From contig OY986972.1 in NCBI GenBank assembly GCA_963920575.1, forward strand, positions 21,116,083 to 21,180,082: a stretch of DNA of 64,000 nt, written 5' to 3'. A program made the position numbers and the translations under genes. This DNA is from Narthecium ossifragum (Eukaryota; Streptophyta; Magnoliopsida; Dioscoreales; Nartheciaceae). Each line of letters opens with the position of its first letter. Positions within the stretch are counted from its first letter, which is position 1. The notes under the pieces were generated by a model. It ran no database searches, was not told the DNA's origin, and saw nothing but the letters and a program-made list of their open reading frames with translations. Below, piece by piece: positions 11,740 to 22,330 of this stretch.

Positions 11740-13003
11740 TGATCGCTCACAAACGTCGTCGTTAAAACGTATTAATTCGAACGGTGAATATTCATGGTAT
11801 AAATTGATTAATACTTGCATCTATGATCAATTGTTGGATTCCGATGGTGGATGTTGACTCAGACCAAGGTTTATTCTCTTGATTTAACTCGTTTTTTCGT
11901 TTTAGATTATTTCTTTACTGTTTTCCTCACGTTTAAAACTCCCCTATCTTTGTTCACTAAGCACAAAACTAGGCTGAACACTCTTCGTGGGATCGACTCG
12001 TACTCGCACTACTACATTTATTTTAACGAGTATTGGTTTTATTTTTGAGTGCCTGCGACAGCACATCAGCACACACAAAAGCAACATGAAAACCATCCTA
12101 CGAATCTCTACCATCAAGCACAGCAATCAAGTAGGTCTGAATGTACATCGGGGAACTTTGTTCCCTCAACTCTTTATAAAATAAAACCATATTCATAGGA
12201 TCATGTCTTTGAAAAGATAACAAGAATCAAACTAGAAAATACAAAGAAGCTACACTAAAGCTTCATGAGATCCCTAAGTAAAGAGATTAGCCACTCATCT
12301 TTTGAATGAGAGCCATGTATTCGATGAAGAAGGTTAGGGATCCACGCCGCATCACCGTCTTCTTCTCCAATCTGAATCCCTCTTTTTCTCTCTATGGAGG
12401 CCCTGGTTTTTGGCTAACAAAACCCTTTTTATATCTTAATTCCCGGATTAGGGTTTTAGGGTTGAGTTAGACCTCTACTGAACTCGGATTTCCTGGTTCG
12501 ATCTTGACAGCTTCTTCCGGTAGCGACTGGGTTCAACCGGTCCGGAATTTGGAAATGTGCTCAACATGAAAGATGTAGATTAGGAAGTCTTCTGTCCTTT
12601 CCCGAAGATTTGACAATATTTGGACTTATCTGGAATATGTGGCGAATATTCTCCTGATCGTCGACGGACCAGTCTTCCAGCTTATGTATCTTCATGTATT
12701 CTTCAAATCTGCTATCACACCGTCAGGAATCTCGCAAAGTGTCAAACATGAAAGTTGTTCCTCTAGAAGTCTTCTATATGTCCTCCAAATTTCAGGAATT
12801 TAAGATTTATCTGGAGAATTTGATGAATTCTTTTCAAACTGACAGCAGAGCAGCGTAATTTCCACATATTAGTCCTTTTCTGTATTTTCTAACTTGAATC
12901 TTCATTAAACCTGAAATCACTTAACAAACTATCAAATACAAACACTCTCGGGCTAACAAATGTAAATTACAGGGTTTAAGTATGAATATTTAGTGACTCA
13001 TCA
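11740..13003 (-). repeat. 5' LTR of the gag-pro element
   Basis: A 1264-bp LTR on the minus strand, from TGATGAGTCAC to GAGCGATCA, followed by ATTTT and the primer site. It has a TATA box at about 12433. I could not test a target duplication because the other LTR is truncated. Confidence 0.88.
12425..12433 (-). promoter_or_regulatory. TATA box in LTR
   Basis: TATAAAAAG on the minus strand, about 570 bp into the LTR. It is followed by AGGGCCTCC-type leader sequence, so the U3/R boundary probably lies 25-35 bp downstream. Confidence 0.6.
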
Positions 13004-13414
13004 GATCCCTATCCCAGTACTTCAGATTCTAGATTGGAAACTTTGCTGTTTTGTTTTGGCATTATGCAATTATAGGTTAGTTATCTCACATAATTAAATT
13101 CGTGGACTTGCCTTTTTGGTCTCCTCTCCTTCATCGGATTAGTTTTTATGGCCACGATGGTCCTAAATTATAAATGTGCCTTGTCATGTTACTAATCAGT
13201 TTTTGGCATCTGCAGTATCAAAGAACTAAATTTATGTAATTGATGTAGCTCACAGTGTTACCTCCCATTACGGTTTAACTTGAAGCCCATTAGTAGAGAA
13301 TTGAAACAATGTCTGGGCCAATTATGTCTTACTGATATTTGGTCTTGTTGTTCGCTAGTACTAACATGTTTGTGTTTGCATCATACTATGTAACAATCAT
13401 CAATATGTCTGCAG

Positions 13415-14080
13415 GAACGAGAATATATGCTCATCCTTATTCATGATAAGAAGGTAACAGACCTGAATTCCCTTGATGATTGATTAGAGCTCACCATGAA
13501 GGTAACATTACTTGTCCTATTTGAAAAGTGGTTTATGATGTTTATGAGAATTTGCATGTTCTGGACTTGTAAAGCTTTTTAATTAAGGTCATTGCATATT
13601 TTCTTTATGCGTTTGTTAAGAAAAATAGAGGCCCTTTTGATTATAGTGGCTGAGGATGTGGAAGGTGATGCTTTAGCAATGCTTGTGCTAAACAAGCATC
13701 GTGCTGGCGTTACCAAAGGGACTTTTTCTTCTTTATTTCTTACTCAACTATAAAAGTTTGTGTCCTACTTCTGGAGTTTTCTCCTGTGGCATCGTAAAAT
13801 TAGGAAATTCTATTATAATGATAATGAATAATGATATGACCACCTGACATTGTTTATAGCCTGATTGAGTGCAGTAGATCCTGGATGACATACACACTAG
13901 CATGCTCGAACAGAGTATGTGCAATTTATTGCTTGGATATTCAAGCTATCTGAGACATGTGTACATAGTTGACTAACTAAATTTGAACTTGTTCTTGAAG
14001 CTGGCATGAATTTCCATGCAATGTCTACCCTTATCCCAGTCTGTGCAATTAAAGCTCCTGGTTTTGGTGACAAAATTTTA
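13415..14080 (+). pseudogene. Mitochondrial-type chaperonin-60 pseudo-exons
   Basis: Three short exon-like pieces match group I chaperonin. After an intron-like acceptor at 13414, MLILIHDKKVTDLNSL corresponds to the family's ILIHEKK block. At 13630-13720, LLIIVAEDVEGDALAMLVLN corresponds to LLIVAEDVESEAL. At about 14037-14080, VCAIKAPGFGDKI is the conserved KAPGFG block. The order and strand are those of a CPN60 gene, and the gaps look like decayed introns, so this is an unprocessed gene fragment rather than a retrocopy. Stops follow each piece and the N- and C-terminal thirds are absent. It lies between the disrupted PMD exon and the FRS gene. Confidence 0.72.
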
Positions 14081-14367
14081 TTTCTAGAAGAACTAAGCGA
14101 TAAACAAATCATCCAATCAACAATCTTGATTACCTGAATATATAGCAAGACCCTCTTAATGAATAGCTTTTATTTGACATCTGCAGGTACATGCCAACTT
14201 CACTGTTGTTGATTACAGTCTATGGCTGCCATCAATCTCGAATAGAGGAGCATGTTGATGTGAGATACGAATAAGGCTGCAGCACTGAGAAGATGTAATG
14301 TGACATATTAAATATATGAAGACTCAACTATATAAGGAGTGCAAACCCTTGATGTGCTGATGAATCG

Positions 14368-16493
14368 TCATATTATACGAGACAAAATTGGATTCTCGAG
14401 GAATACCTTCTGTTTCTTCCCCGTAGATTTTAATTTTTTCACGATCTTCTCAATTGTAGATCGTCTCCTATTTTTCGGAGGCCGACCCTTGCACCGGACT
14501 CTTAATTCGTGAGTCGATGGAGTCATGAGTAGGCAAAGTCTCATCTATGGAGTCGTGTACAGAGGCTGCTAAACCGCCGTCACCTACTGGACATTTTGAT
14601 AGCTTCAGCTGCAATTCATTCAGGCCCTCAACAACCATTGTGCACTTTTCATCCGACTCTGCCCCAATTTCAACAAGTGCATTGATTGGGAAGAACATCT
14701 TATTCACACGTCGAGAAACAACAGCTTTGCCAAGCTCATCGTAGGAAACTCTCAGACATGAATAATGTCGAATGACATCTTTCCTCCATCGGCTCAAGAT
14801 ATAGGCATCCGGAATATAAGGGATCCTCCTCTCACATAAAACCATCAACACATGACGGCAACAAATACCACGATGTTCGAAATAGCGATAAATGTATCGG
14901 ACACTGGGACGTCCCTCAACAAAGCAAATGGCAAAATTCGACTCCACCGGTCTCTCATTCACATATTCAAGCTCAGTTACGTTGTAGGTGAACTCATCAC
15001 CCACTGTGGACACTAATGTAGCTCTACAACCAATGATCTTCATCAATTGTTTCTGGAACTCAGAAAACTTGCTGGTTGTGTAGATCTCTTGCAGCTGTCG
15101 CTCAAAGGGAAATGAAGTTGCACACAGAAGCCGCTTCTTATAAGATTGGTAATTGGCATTTGTCTCCTTCTCAATTTTGCTCCTAAGTGCATTATCATAC
15201 TGCTCAACAAATTGCTTAAGTGAAGTCTTCGAATTTACATATCCATCGAAAAAAGCATTCATGCTTTCACTGCGCTGCGTCGTGGACATCCCTGCCCAAA
15301 ATGTATCCTTCAGATAAGCAGGGACCCACCACATCCTCTCAGCATACAAATCCTGCAGCCATTTGTGCTCTTCGAGCCCAAAGTGACTCAACATGAGCCG
15401 CCATCGCTCCTCAAACTGCACTGGAACCTAGGAGTCAGTGCCAGCAATGCACTCTTTATGTCTTCATAATCTGTTTTCCTACAGCTTAATTTTTCTGAAA
15501 TCTTCTTCAGTATGTGCCACAAGCACCATCGATGTCGAGTTTCAGGAAACACAATGGATATGCTTTTCGTAATTGCTCTATCCTGATCAGTGATAATAAC
15601 CTCTGGTGCCTTATTCCGCATGCACGTCAGCCATGTCTCCAGTAGCCATGTGAATGAGGTCACATCCTCCCCAGAAATCAGCCCGCACCCCAAAAGTATG
15701 GACTGTCCGTGGTGGTTGACACCCACAAATGGAGCAAACGACATGTCATACTTGTTAGTCAAGTATATAGTGTCCAAGGTGATGACATCTCCAAAATACT
15801 CCGCTGCCGATCTGCTACGAGAATCCGCCCAAAATAAGCTTGTTAATCTTGAATCGTCATCCAACTCAAAGGCATAAAAGAAATCAAAATTCTTCGCCTG
15901 CATGCGCTTGAAGTAACTGTTCACCGCCTTAGCATCCCCTTTTCCAAGCCGCAATTGCCTAGCCTTGCTTATGTGATTGCAACAATCTCTTTCCACATAT
16001 TCCAGTGCTTCATGCCCACCAGCCTCCACAACAAAAGAATTGCAGCTTTGGTTCATTCGAACACCGGCTTGGTCATTAAGCTCCAATCGTCTTTTAACAT
16101 TCCTTGGGAGCATTCTATTGGATGCCAAAAATCTAGATTTTGATGGGCTAAGAGGATGGTTGTGCTCATGGACCACAGATCTCAACACCCACTTTCCGTC
16201 TGGGCATACTGATGCATGGATCCCACCAAGCAGTTCGTCTTCGAGCTGAACTTTGGTCCACTATATGCTTTGCTTGTCCTAGGCTTGCCCTCACACGAGC
16301 AAGTAAGCAATACAGATCGTATATTTCCTTCTCCATCAGAGGTTGAGCTGCTCTTTGCAACAGAGAATCCTACAACCTTAGCGTATTCCTTGTAGAACAT
16401 ATGGGCGTCAACAAGAGAGTCGAATTTCATCCCACTGAGAGGAGCTGGCATCTCTCCAGACGAATCTACCGCCTCGTTGGCATTTGAAGTCAT
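14368..16493 (-). pseudogene. FAR1-related sequence (FRS) transposase-derived protein, frameshifted
   Basis: The protein has the full FRS plan: N-terminal FAR1 DNA-binding domain (FDSLVDAHMFYKEYAKVVGF), then the central MULE transposase domain (DTIYLTNKYDMSFAPFVGVN, IITDQDRAI, FPETRHRWCLWHI, DTFWAGMSTTQRSESMNAFF). A SWIM-type zinc finger (GICCRHVLMVL) and a basic GRPPKNRRRSTIEK tail follow. FRS proteins are domesticated Mutator transposases acting as nuclear transcription factors. I chose the ATG at 16493, just after a TTGTAG splice acceptor, which suggests a 5' UTR intron. Three frame changes are needed, near 16225, 15425 and 14510. Either it is a young pseudogene or the assembly has indel errors; the otherwise clean domains favour recent loss or errors. 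Confidence 0.85.
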
Positions 16494-17756
16494 TGTACCT
16501 ACAAGACAACAGCAAGAAAAGCATTTTATATCCCTCCACGGATACAAGTTTCGAATGCATAAACTCCGTTTTTACAGAATTTTAATTGATTCGATAGACA
16601 TCATAAGCAAACATGGCAAGAATCACACAAGATATTTAATTTCTAACATGCCAGTATCCTAATCAAGAACTTAAAAGGTAACACCAAAGTCTAACAAAGT
16701 AAAATAAATAGAACTTGTATGGAGATCTCTCTCTCTCTCATTAGAATCCCATGGAAAAAATAAGCAAACAATTAATTAGAAAGTGTATACCTTTTCAACT
16801 TATGGCCTACATCTGGAGCAGCAAACATATGAAGTCATTCTTTAAAATTGTACCAACAGCTTTAGGAGGGATATGAACATGGCGCAAGAGGAATGGCTGG
16901 CTGTCCTACATCCTTCAACTGTTATGTGAAGCAAAGCTCAAAATACACCAGACCAACAAAGTTGATGTATCCAACTTATGAAAAAGCATGACTCCACTAA
17001 GCAATGTTTGCTTTCAAAGCATACTCATGCAATCGATTTATAACACCTGGAATCAGGAAAATAAACAGTAATGAACACAGTGGGCAAAAAGCTCCCAAGA
17101 TTGCCTCTCTAGACAGGGAAAAATGCATATGCATGTTAACATACTTGATCTAAATAAAGAGATCTGAATATTGATCTAAATAAAGAGATCTAAATAAGGG
17201 TACACAACAAGCATACATTGCTCTCAAAAACAAGACACGACTATTTCTCCGTAAAATAGAATAACATTGGCTTTCAAAAAAGAAGACACGACAAGCATAC
17301 ATTGCTCTCAAAAAAGAAGTTCAAAATGTAGACACACATAAGTGAGGAAAGGAGAAGTCAAATAAATTTACAATAAGAAATGAGAAATGTGTCTGATACA
17401 AAGATTGGAGATAAATAGAAGAGTAATGATTGATATCACATGTTTTCTGAAACTGAACTAACATATTTGACAACGTAAACCTAAAATAGGGTTTAAAGGC
17501 GAGTGATTTCTGGCCAAAGAAATGTAAAACTACAAACATTGCAGCAAGGATCCTACTAATAGTAGACATATTTTGCTTAGTCAACATTTCCAGCATAAGC
17601 AGCTCAATTTCAAGCTAAGCAAATATGGCAATGTGAGTAAAAAGAAAAACCAACTGTGGGCAAGTATGAAATCCGAGCATCCAACCATCTCCAAAGGCAT
17701 ACCCTAAACTACTAATTCAAGAGTAGAGAAAGATCGATGCAAAGAAATAAACGTAC
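16494..17756 (-). other. Probable 5' intron of the FRS gene; no gene seen
   Basis: AT-rich DNA between a putative GC-rich 5' exon (donor AAGG/GTACGT at 17757/17756) and the acceptor before the FRS start at 16493. It contains short duplicated words around 17150-17330, such as AAAGAGATCTGAATA/AAAGAGATCTAAATA and GACACGAC plus AGCATACATTG. No coding domain seen. Confidence 0.35.
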
Positions 17757-18018
17757 CCTTCAAGAAAATCCTCGACAAAGCCAGCCCGGCCACAGGAACG
17801 AGGGGGTGTTGCACATTGCTGTCGGAGACGTCGCCGAAGGTGAGGAACGGGGTCTGGGATGGAGTGGAGAGGGGAAGGGTTTGCCAGGTGGCTGGAGAAG
17901 GAGGAAGTGGGTTGCGAGGTTGGGGAGGGGTGGTGACATCGGCGCCGACAGATCCGGAGGAGACGAAGGAACTCGGGCAGCGAGGTCTACTCCGGCGGGG
18001 GAGGAGTGGAGGAAGCAC
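17757..18018 (-). other. Putative GC-rich 5' exon upstream of FRS
   Basis: A GC-rich open stretch on the minus strand, with a proline- and serine-rich translation, ends at a consensus donor (GTACGTTT). It could be the non-coding first exon of the FRS gene, whose coding start is preceded by an acceptor. It could also be an unrelated exon: the frame starting at 18018 stays open through the donor. I recognise no domain. Confidence 0.3.
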
Positions 18019-18318
18019 AGGTGGGAGGCGGGAGAGGAGTGGGACGAACCGAGTTAAGCGACAGCGACGAGGGGAGCCTTGCGGCGAACCGGCTAAAGAG
18101 GACAGAGAGGAGATGTGGGAGAGGATCCTAGAGAATTCAGCATTTAATCACCACCCGTTAACCCGTTAGAGAGTCTTTCTTAAACAAATCAATTTTACAC
18201 TGCCAGATAAGCTAATTTTAATAAATGTTTTTTAAATAACACAGCCACCTAGGCATGTGCATTGCACACACGGCCACTTGCCGTGTGTGCACCAATCACT
18301 GCCCTTTCAGATAACCAT

Positions 18319-18326
18319 GCATTATA
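18319..18326 (+). promoter_or_regulatory. Possible TATA box of DUF247 gene 1
   Basis: CATTATAAAC lies about 235 bp before the chosen ATG. Between them is a duplicated block containing GGGGAACCA and GAATATGCAGCTGAT at about 18399-18422 and 18437-18470. The spacing allows a leader of about 200 nt. Motif evidence only. Confidence 0.35.
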
Positions 18327-18553
18327 AACCACATTTGCTCTCAATACCCGGCACCCACTGAAGTCCATGGCGGCGACGACGGCGACGGTGAAGGGCGGGG
18401 AACCACAGAATATGCAGCTGATGCGGGCGTGACGCATGCTGATGCGGGGAACCAAAGAATATGCAGCTGATCTTTCTATCTACATATCTAACTTTCCCTT
18501 TACGCCTGTGCTTGATTAGAACACAGACTCCCAAACAAACCAGCAGCATCCGA

Positions 18554-20020
18554 ATGACGGAGGAGATCGCCGGCATTCCAATCGAGGACGAGATCCCCGC
18601 GAGCGCGCGCGCGCTGGCTCTTGCCATCGCAAACAAGCTTGACGCGATATCGAATCCATGGGAGCAGCCTACTTCTAAAATATTCAGAGCACCCGCAAAC
18701 GTCCGCGAATTGCAGAGGGACGTCTACGAGCCCACTGTTCTCTCCATCGGCCCCTACAACCGCGGCAACCCCAAGCTGCAGGCCATGGAGGATCAGAAAT
18801 GGAGCTGCCTCCATTTCGTGCTCTCACGTGGCAGCTCCCAAAACCCCTCAGTCCGCAATGATTTCAATGACCTCCATTTCGTGCTCTGCGGTGGGCCCTC
18901 CCAGTCCCAGAGCACCCCCTTGGTCAGCAATGGTTCCAACGAGAGGAAGAAGCTATTGGAGACACTGGTCCTTGAGATGAAGAAATTAGAGAAAGATGCT
19001 CGGAAGTGCTACGCCGACGACGTTTCCCTCGGCAGCAACGATTTCGTCGAGATGATGCTGCTGGACGGCTGCTTCATCATCTTTATCTTGAGATGGTCGT
19101 CCACTGAGGGCAAAGAGCAGATGATAGGATGGAACCGGCGACAGGTAAATGCTGATATACTGAAGCTCGAGAACCAGATCCCCTTCGTTGTTCTCCAGCG
19201 ATTATTCGGGATCTTGCATTCGACGACAGTTGAACTGGTATACTTGGCCATGTTTTATTTTTCAATGAATGATCTCTCCAAACAACCGCAGAGGATTAAG
19301 GCCGAGGACACCGGCAAGATCGATCATTTGCTTCATCTGTACCACTTGCACAACGCTCCCAATTACTTCGAGGTGGAATCAGTTCCGAAGATTCGCAAGC
19401 CAACGGAGCTACAGGCTGCCGTGAAAGAGTTCGCCTTTGCCACCGGAGCATGCACGCTGCAGAAGATTGGCTCGGCGACAGGGCTGATAGAGGCCGGCGT
19501 GAAGATTAACAAGAAAATCTTTTATAGACACTTCTTAGATATAACTTTCGACAAAGGCACCCTGACGATCCCCTATCTTTTCACTGATCCTTCATACAAA
19601 GCGATCTTGGCGAATCAGCTGCTCTTTGAAGAGTCCAGCAATGGCATCCAAAAGTACTGGACTGCTTATGCCTACTTCATGGATGGTATTATAGACACGC
19701 CAAAGGATGCTGCTATACTTACCGAGTTGGGGATCGTCAATGGCCTTTCCACTGCTGACGAGCTTGCCACCTTCTTCAACCAATTAGCCCCTAGCAATAC
19801 CTTGGATGACACTCGCCTGGCACGCTACCTGAACGATTTGACGAACAACGTGCATGAATATTGCCAGTCATGTTGGCACAGGTGGATGGCGAAGCTGAAG
19901 CGCGACTATTTTAGCAACCCTTGGTCTGTTGTCTCCTTGGTGGCTGCCGTCGTCCTTCTCCTCCTCACCATAGTGCAGACGTTTTTTTCCGTCTTATCCT
20001 ATTTCCGACCTCCATCTTGA
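18554..20020 (+). CDS. DUF247 family plant membrane protein (gene 1)
   Basis: Intact single-exon gene of 488 codons from the ATG at 18554. An upstream in-frame ATG at 18461 adds 31 non-conserved residues and is less likely. DUF247 hallmarks in order: FRAPANVRELQRDVYEPTVL and SIGPYNRG, MEDQKW near the N-terminus, then MMLLDGCFII, ILKLENQIPFVVLQ and HLLHLYHL. YWTAYAYFMDGI follows, and last FSNPWSVVSLVAA with a single C-terminal transmembrane helix (about residues 455-480). Most DUF247 proteins have no known biochemical role; in grasses some act in pollen-stigma self-incompatibility. It is paralogous to the inverted gene at 31727-33124, with 11 kb of transposon DNA between them. GC-rich compared with its surroundings. 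Confidence 0.93.
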   Translation: MTEEIAGIPIEDEIPASARALALAIANKLDAISNPWEQPTSKIFRAPANVRELQRDVYEPTVLSIGPYNRGNPKLQAMEDQKWSCLHFVLSRGSSQNPSVRNDFNDLHFVLCGGPSQSQSTPLVSNGSNERKKLLETLVLEMKKLEKDARKCYADDVSLGSNDFVEMMLLDGCFIIFILRWSSTEGKEQMIGWNRRQVNADILKLENQIPFVVLQRLFGILHSTTVELVYLAMFYFSMNDLSKQPQRIKAEDTGKIDHLLHLYHLHNAPNYFEVESVPKIRKPTELQAAVKEFAFATGACTLQKIGSATGLIEAGVKINKKIFYRHFLDITFDKGTLTIPYLFTDPSYKAILANQLLFEESSNGIQKYWTAYAYFMDGIIDTPKDAAILTELGIVNGLSTADELATFFNQLAPSNTLDDTRLARYLNDLTNNVHEYCQSCWHRWMAKLKRDYFSNPWSVVSLVAAVVLLLLTIVQTFFSVLSYFRPPS

Positions 20021-20280
20021 TCAAGCTAAGTGGCTATTTCTACCTTTGTATGAATTGCATGCTCTGTTGAATTCCCTCTTCAGCACGCTCTAGCTAAGCA
20101 AGATGCTTTGCGGCAATCATAGTGATGTATGGACCGTTTTGGGGGAACTAGCTAGCGCAGTAGTAATGTCCGTGCTACTTACATCATTCAAATGGTGAAG
20201 AGTGTGGCTAGCTCTTCAGCACTTGATGGCAATATCCTAATTTTTAAGGCAATTCATAATTAAAGATGGCATAAGCAGTC

Positions 20281-20707
20281 AGGATTTTTTGCTGCAACAA
20301 AACCCCATGTTCACATTTGGGGTTTTAATACCCTTTCATTGTTTCTGTGCAACTTCATACCCCTCAGCTAATGAAAAAACATTAATACCCCTCACTTTTC
20401 CCATGACATCGTACGAGCTATTTCTATGCGTGGTTATGTGGGTTTCTACGCACGTTTGCATTCTACGTGTGTAGAAACCCACATAACCACGCATAGAAAT
20501 AACTCGTATGATGACATGTATGATGTCATGGGAAAAATGATGAATATTGATGTCTTTTTTTTGGCTGAGGGATATGAAGTTGCAAAGAAACAATGGAAGG
20601 GTATTAAAACACCAATTGTGAACATGGAGGTAAAGTTGCAAAGAAACAATGAAATGGTATTAAAACACCAAATGTGAACATGGAGGTATCATTTGGCCAA
20701 AAATCCT
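20281..20707. mobile_element. Fold-back (hairpin) MITE with 8-bp target duplication
   Basis: A 427-bp element with inverted termini (AGGATTTTTT... and ...AAAAATCCT), flanked by AAGCAGTC at 20273-20280 and 20708-20715. The interior folds on itself: 20411-20455 and 20465-20509 form a 45-bp stem with three mismatches and a 9-nt loop. Outer arms carry repeated CATGTTCACATTTGG-type units. An 8-9-bp duplication fits hAT or Mutator-type MITEs. It lies about 260 bp after the stop of DUF247 gene 1. Confidence 0.9.
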
Positions 20708-20789
20708 AAGCAGTCTACCTAATTGGGATTTTCCTCCCCCATGAGGATGGGGCGACGAAATAGCGAGGAAGATTCGTTCAATCATGATA

Positions 20790-22214
20790 TGTTGATGATC
20801 GAGCAACGTTGATGAGCAACTTGAGAAGCGGCGATCTTGATCATGATCGAGCTAAACGCTCGTGTGGCGTTCATGCCGTTCTTGATGGAGCGAATAGAAC
20901 GATGAAGGCGTGATCAAGGTCGGGCGGTGGATGATTGAAAATTTGAAATATGATACGCTCTTTAATGGAGCGGGGCCCACCTCAATGTGAAGACTCACGT
21001 GAAGCCAAGCCCAAGGCGTTAGTTTTGAAGACAGACTAACGTGAAGACTAGATCTGCTGCGTAAACAATCTCGACGCCGAGTCGGCTTAATTGGAGTTCA
21101 TGTTAAACTTGGTTCTTTAGTACTTGCGACCTTCTATCTACACCGTACTAATTACTAAGAACATTGCATCATTTTTATTTTAATAATACCAAAAATACGT
21201 TTTTTCTGAATGTCTAAAACACCCTTACTCATATTCCCGTCAGTATAGTTCGGCTTTTAGAAACCGAACGTATTAATAGTTCGGTTTTTAGCAACCGAAC
21301 ATATTATATATAGTTTGGTTCTAAAAAATTGACATTTTGTTTTATGTTCGGTCTTAAAAAATCGGACATGTGTTTTATGTTTGGCTTTAAAAAATCGAAC
21401 TTGTGATTCGTGTTCGGATTTAGAAAAACGAACTTGTGAAATATTGAATGATTTGGTGGCCTAGTGTATTGAAATATTACTATGCATTCAAATTTCGATC
21501 CTGTAATATTATAAAATAATGTATGAAAAATAATGTGAATGGTCATATGGATTTCAAAGTTGTTTTATATGATTTGGTTTTATATATCCGGAATCCTGAA
21601 CAATGAACGGATTTTAAAACCCGAAAAGATATGCTAACGGCTCAGTTTTTAAAAGCCGACCTTTTGTGTTACAAGCTTGTTAACTTTACAGAGTATAAGT
21701 TCGGGTATTTAAATCCAAAAATCTGGGCTATGAACGGATTTTAAAAACCAAACTTTTGCCAAGGGTAACTAAGGAAAGATTGGAAAAAAGTAACAATGTG
21801 TATATTATTTAGATAAGATTTCAAATCTACTTGCGGTGTACTTAGCAATAGCGGTGTCCTTAGTAATTGATGTTGTGTAGATAGAATCACCCTTAGTACT
21901 TTTGCGTTAAGTCTTCTTGCAAAGGTTAGTAGTTATAAAAGGTTTACAACTTAGGGTTTGTGAGTGTGCTGGGTGTGCTCAAATGTGTCCTTGTTATCTC
22001 TGCCAGGATTAGGTCTTTATAATCTCCACTCATAATGAAGAGCTCCTTGATCATATGTGGTTTTTTCCTCTTAGTGATTTGCTAGAAGGTTTTTCCATGT
22101 AAATCCTTATGTCCCTCTATTATTTTTCGTTTTCTTGTTCGATAGTCTCTTCCGCTGCATCCCGTCACCATCTGACGTATTTACAGCATCGTCGAGACCC
22201 CTCAGATCCCTAAC
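20790..22214 (+). repeat. Copia-like LTR remnant, interrupted by a MITE
   Basis: The downstream half (21902-22214) has a TATAAAAGG box at about 21953, a GGTTTTTCCATGTAAATCC block and a CCCTAACA end, typical of Copia LTR R-U5 regions. No primer site follows and no target duplication was found, so it is a fragment at best. The left limit is a guess. Confidence 0.3.
21126..21892. mobile_element. Mutator-type MITE with 9-bp target duplication
   Basis: A 767-bp element flanked by TTAGTACTT at 21117-21125 and 21893-21901. The termini are inverted repeats sharing TTCTATCTACAC and AATTACTAAG across about 34 bp, and both begin with G on their own strand. The 9-bp duplication and terminus fit non-autonomous MULEs. 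Internally, 21240-21440 and 21640-21750 carry many GTTCGG-TTTT-AAAACCGAAC-like half-palindromes. No transposase is present. Confidence 0.85.
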
Positions 22215-22235
22215 ACGGAATGCTAGACTGCTTGA

Positions 22236-22330
22236 CAGGGCTGGCCCAACGCAAATTGAGGCCCTAAGCGAAAAGATCAAATGGGGCCCTCGCAAAATTT
22301 ATATTAAATAAAATAAAGTAATTACTATGT
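22236..22330 (+). mobile_element. hAT-like terminus (CAGGGCTGGCCC)
   Basis: The segment begins CAGGGCTGGCCC, continues with GAGGCCCTAAGCGAAAAG and GGGGCCCTCG, then turns AT-rich. CAGGG(C/T)(C/T)GGCCC is a frequent plant hAT terminus. I did not locate the opposite end. Confidence 0.4.

Larger units (their letters stand above)
4880..13003 (-). mobile_element. Non-autonomous Athila-like Ty3/gypsy element (gag-pro only)
   Basis: Read on the minus strand the order is: full 5' LTR (13003-11740), tRNA-Asp primer site, leader with palindrome array, gag, protease, a short conserved tail near 7733, a long non-coding 3' region, polypurine tract, and a truncated 3' LTR. Reverse transcriptase, RNase H and integrase are absent. 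The protease region passes almost directly to the tail motif that follows integrase in the other Athila copy (61798 onward). It lies in the putative intron after the 4030-4816 exon. The 151 bp shared by both LTRs differ at one base (CGG versus CAG), which points to a recent insertion. Confidence 0.85.

Noticed and set aside
14547..16249. Plus-strand frames over the FRS gene
   Set aside because: Antisense shadows; all domain matches are on the minus strand.
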